Below, in pieces: positions 63,857 through 64,000 of a stretch of DNA of 64,000 nt. This DNA is from Ephemerocybe angulata. Its lineage: Eukaryota; Basidiomycota; Agaricomycetes; Agaricales; Psathyrellaceae. The translations under genes were made by a program, and so were the position numbers. The notes under the pieces are model-generated. The model was not told where the DNA came from. It did no database searches and saw only the letters and a list, made by a program, of their open reading frames with translations. Positions within the stretch are counted from its first letter, which is position 1, and the number at the start of each line of letters is the position of its first letter. The stretch covers positions 248,001-312,000 of the forward strand of contig JAACJK010000170.1 in the NCBI GenBank assembly GCA_013368325.1, read 5' to 3'.

Positions 63857-64000
63857 GTCAGCGCTGGAGGCGGTGACGCGGCAGCTGTTCTCTGCCAACA
63901 CCCACCACCACCACCACTGCGCACCGCGTGACAACGAAGGTTCGCCTTGTTATCACCGATGCCGTATCAGCACGAGAACTCGAGGAACGCGACGCGTCGA
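63857..64000. other. Downstream of gypsy pol to window end
   Basis: A short CAC-rich run (63899-63918) and no clear polypurine tract or LTR start within the last 144 bp. The 3' LTR is expected beyond the window. Confidence 0.35.

Larger units (their letters stand above)
56584..64000 (+). mobile_element. Ty3/gypsy chromovirus, 3' end outside window
   Basis: Retrotransposon with gag, then PR-RT-RNase H-integrase-chromodomain in one frame. The domain order (integrase after RNase H) and the C-terminal chromodomain define a chromovirus. Coding sequence runs 56584-63856. LTRs are not identified because only one side is in the window. All interruptions of the frames are TGA codons (59167, 60140, 60602, 62915), so this copy cannot make an intact polyprotein. 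Confidence 0.88.

Noticed and set aside
1..64000. tRNA and rRNA genes
   Set aside because: I looked for A/B-box patterns and rRNA-like conserved blocks and saw none convincing; a tRNAscan-SE run would settle it.

Overview
The window is eukaryotic nuclear DNA, almost certainly from an Agaricomycete (mushroom-forming basidiomycete) or a close relative. The evidence is short GT-AG introns of about 50-65 bp that splice cleanly in frame, expanded families of F-box and BTB genes, Helitron-type rolling-circle proteins with the Cys-rich/DUF6570 architecture common in Agaricomycetes, a LINE with an APE endonuclease, an FADD reverse transcriptase and a separate RNase H frame, and a chromodomain Ty3/gypsy element. 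No species can be named from sequence alone.

Layout. 0.1-0.9 kb: an F-box gene. 1.26-28.5 kb: a nested transposon complex. A Helitron-type Rep/helicase gene (H1) is broken at base 8553 and resumes in the same frame at 28119. Between the halves is a 19,562-bp insertion with perfect 14-bp terminal inverted repeats and a CTT target duplication. The insertion carries a second, divergent Helitron-type gene (H2, minus strand, 2810 aa), a gene-poor repetitive stretch (17.1-20.8 kb), and a 5'-truncated LINE (20,835-27,675) with its own 14-bp target duplication and poly(A) tail. Order of arrival: H1, then the TIR insertion, then the LINE.

28.7-42.2 kb: host-type genes. Two related multi-exon F-box genes face away from each other (29.5-32.7 minus, 38.8-42.2 plus). 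Both are damaged, and the minus copy also contains a 357-bp solo LTR. Between them lie a Ser/Pro-rich coiled-coil protein, a BTB/POZ protein and a small unknown gene with decayed duplicates of its 3' end.

42.4-54.5 kb: an alternating cluster of two F-box-like genes (minus) and two long coiled-coil genes (plus) that are pairwise paralogues. Interspersed are a fragment of the ribosome-biogenesis gene SPB1, a probable mitochondrial protein, an SRPBCC-like protein and a broken third F-box copy.

54.7-64.0 kb: mobile elements again. A stand-alone gene matches only the N-terminal Cys-rich part of a Helitron protein. It is followed by most of a Ty3/gypsy chromovirus whose reading frames are interrupted only by TGA codons.

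The strongest observation is the 19.6-kb TIR-bounded insertion, whose only evident non-LINE enzyme is a rolling-circle Rep/helicase with a deubiquitinase-like C-terminus.
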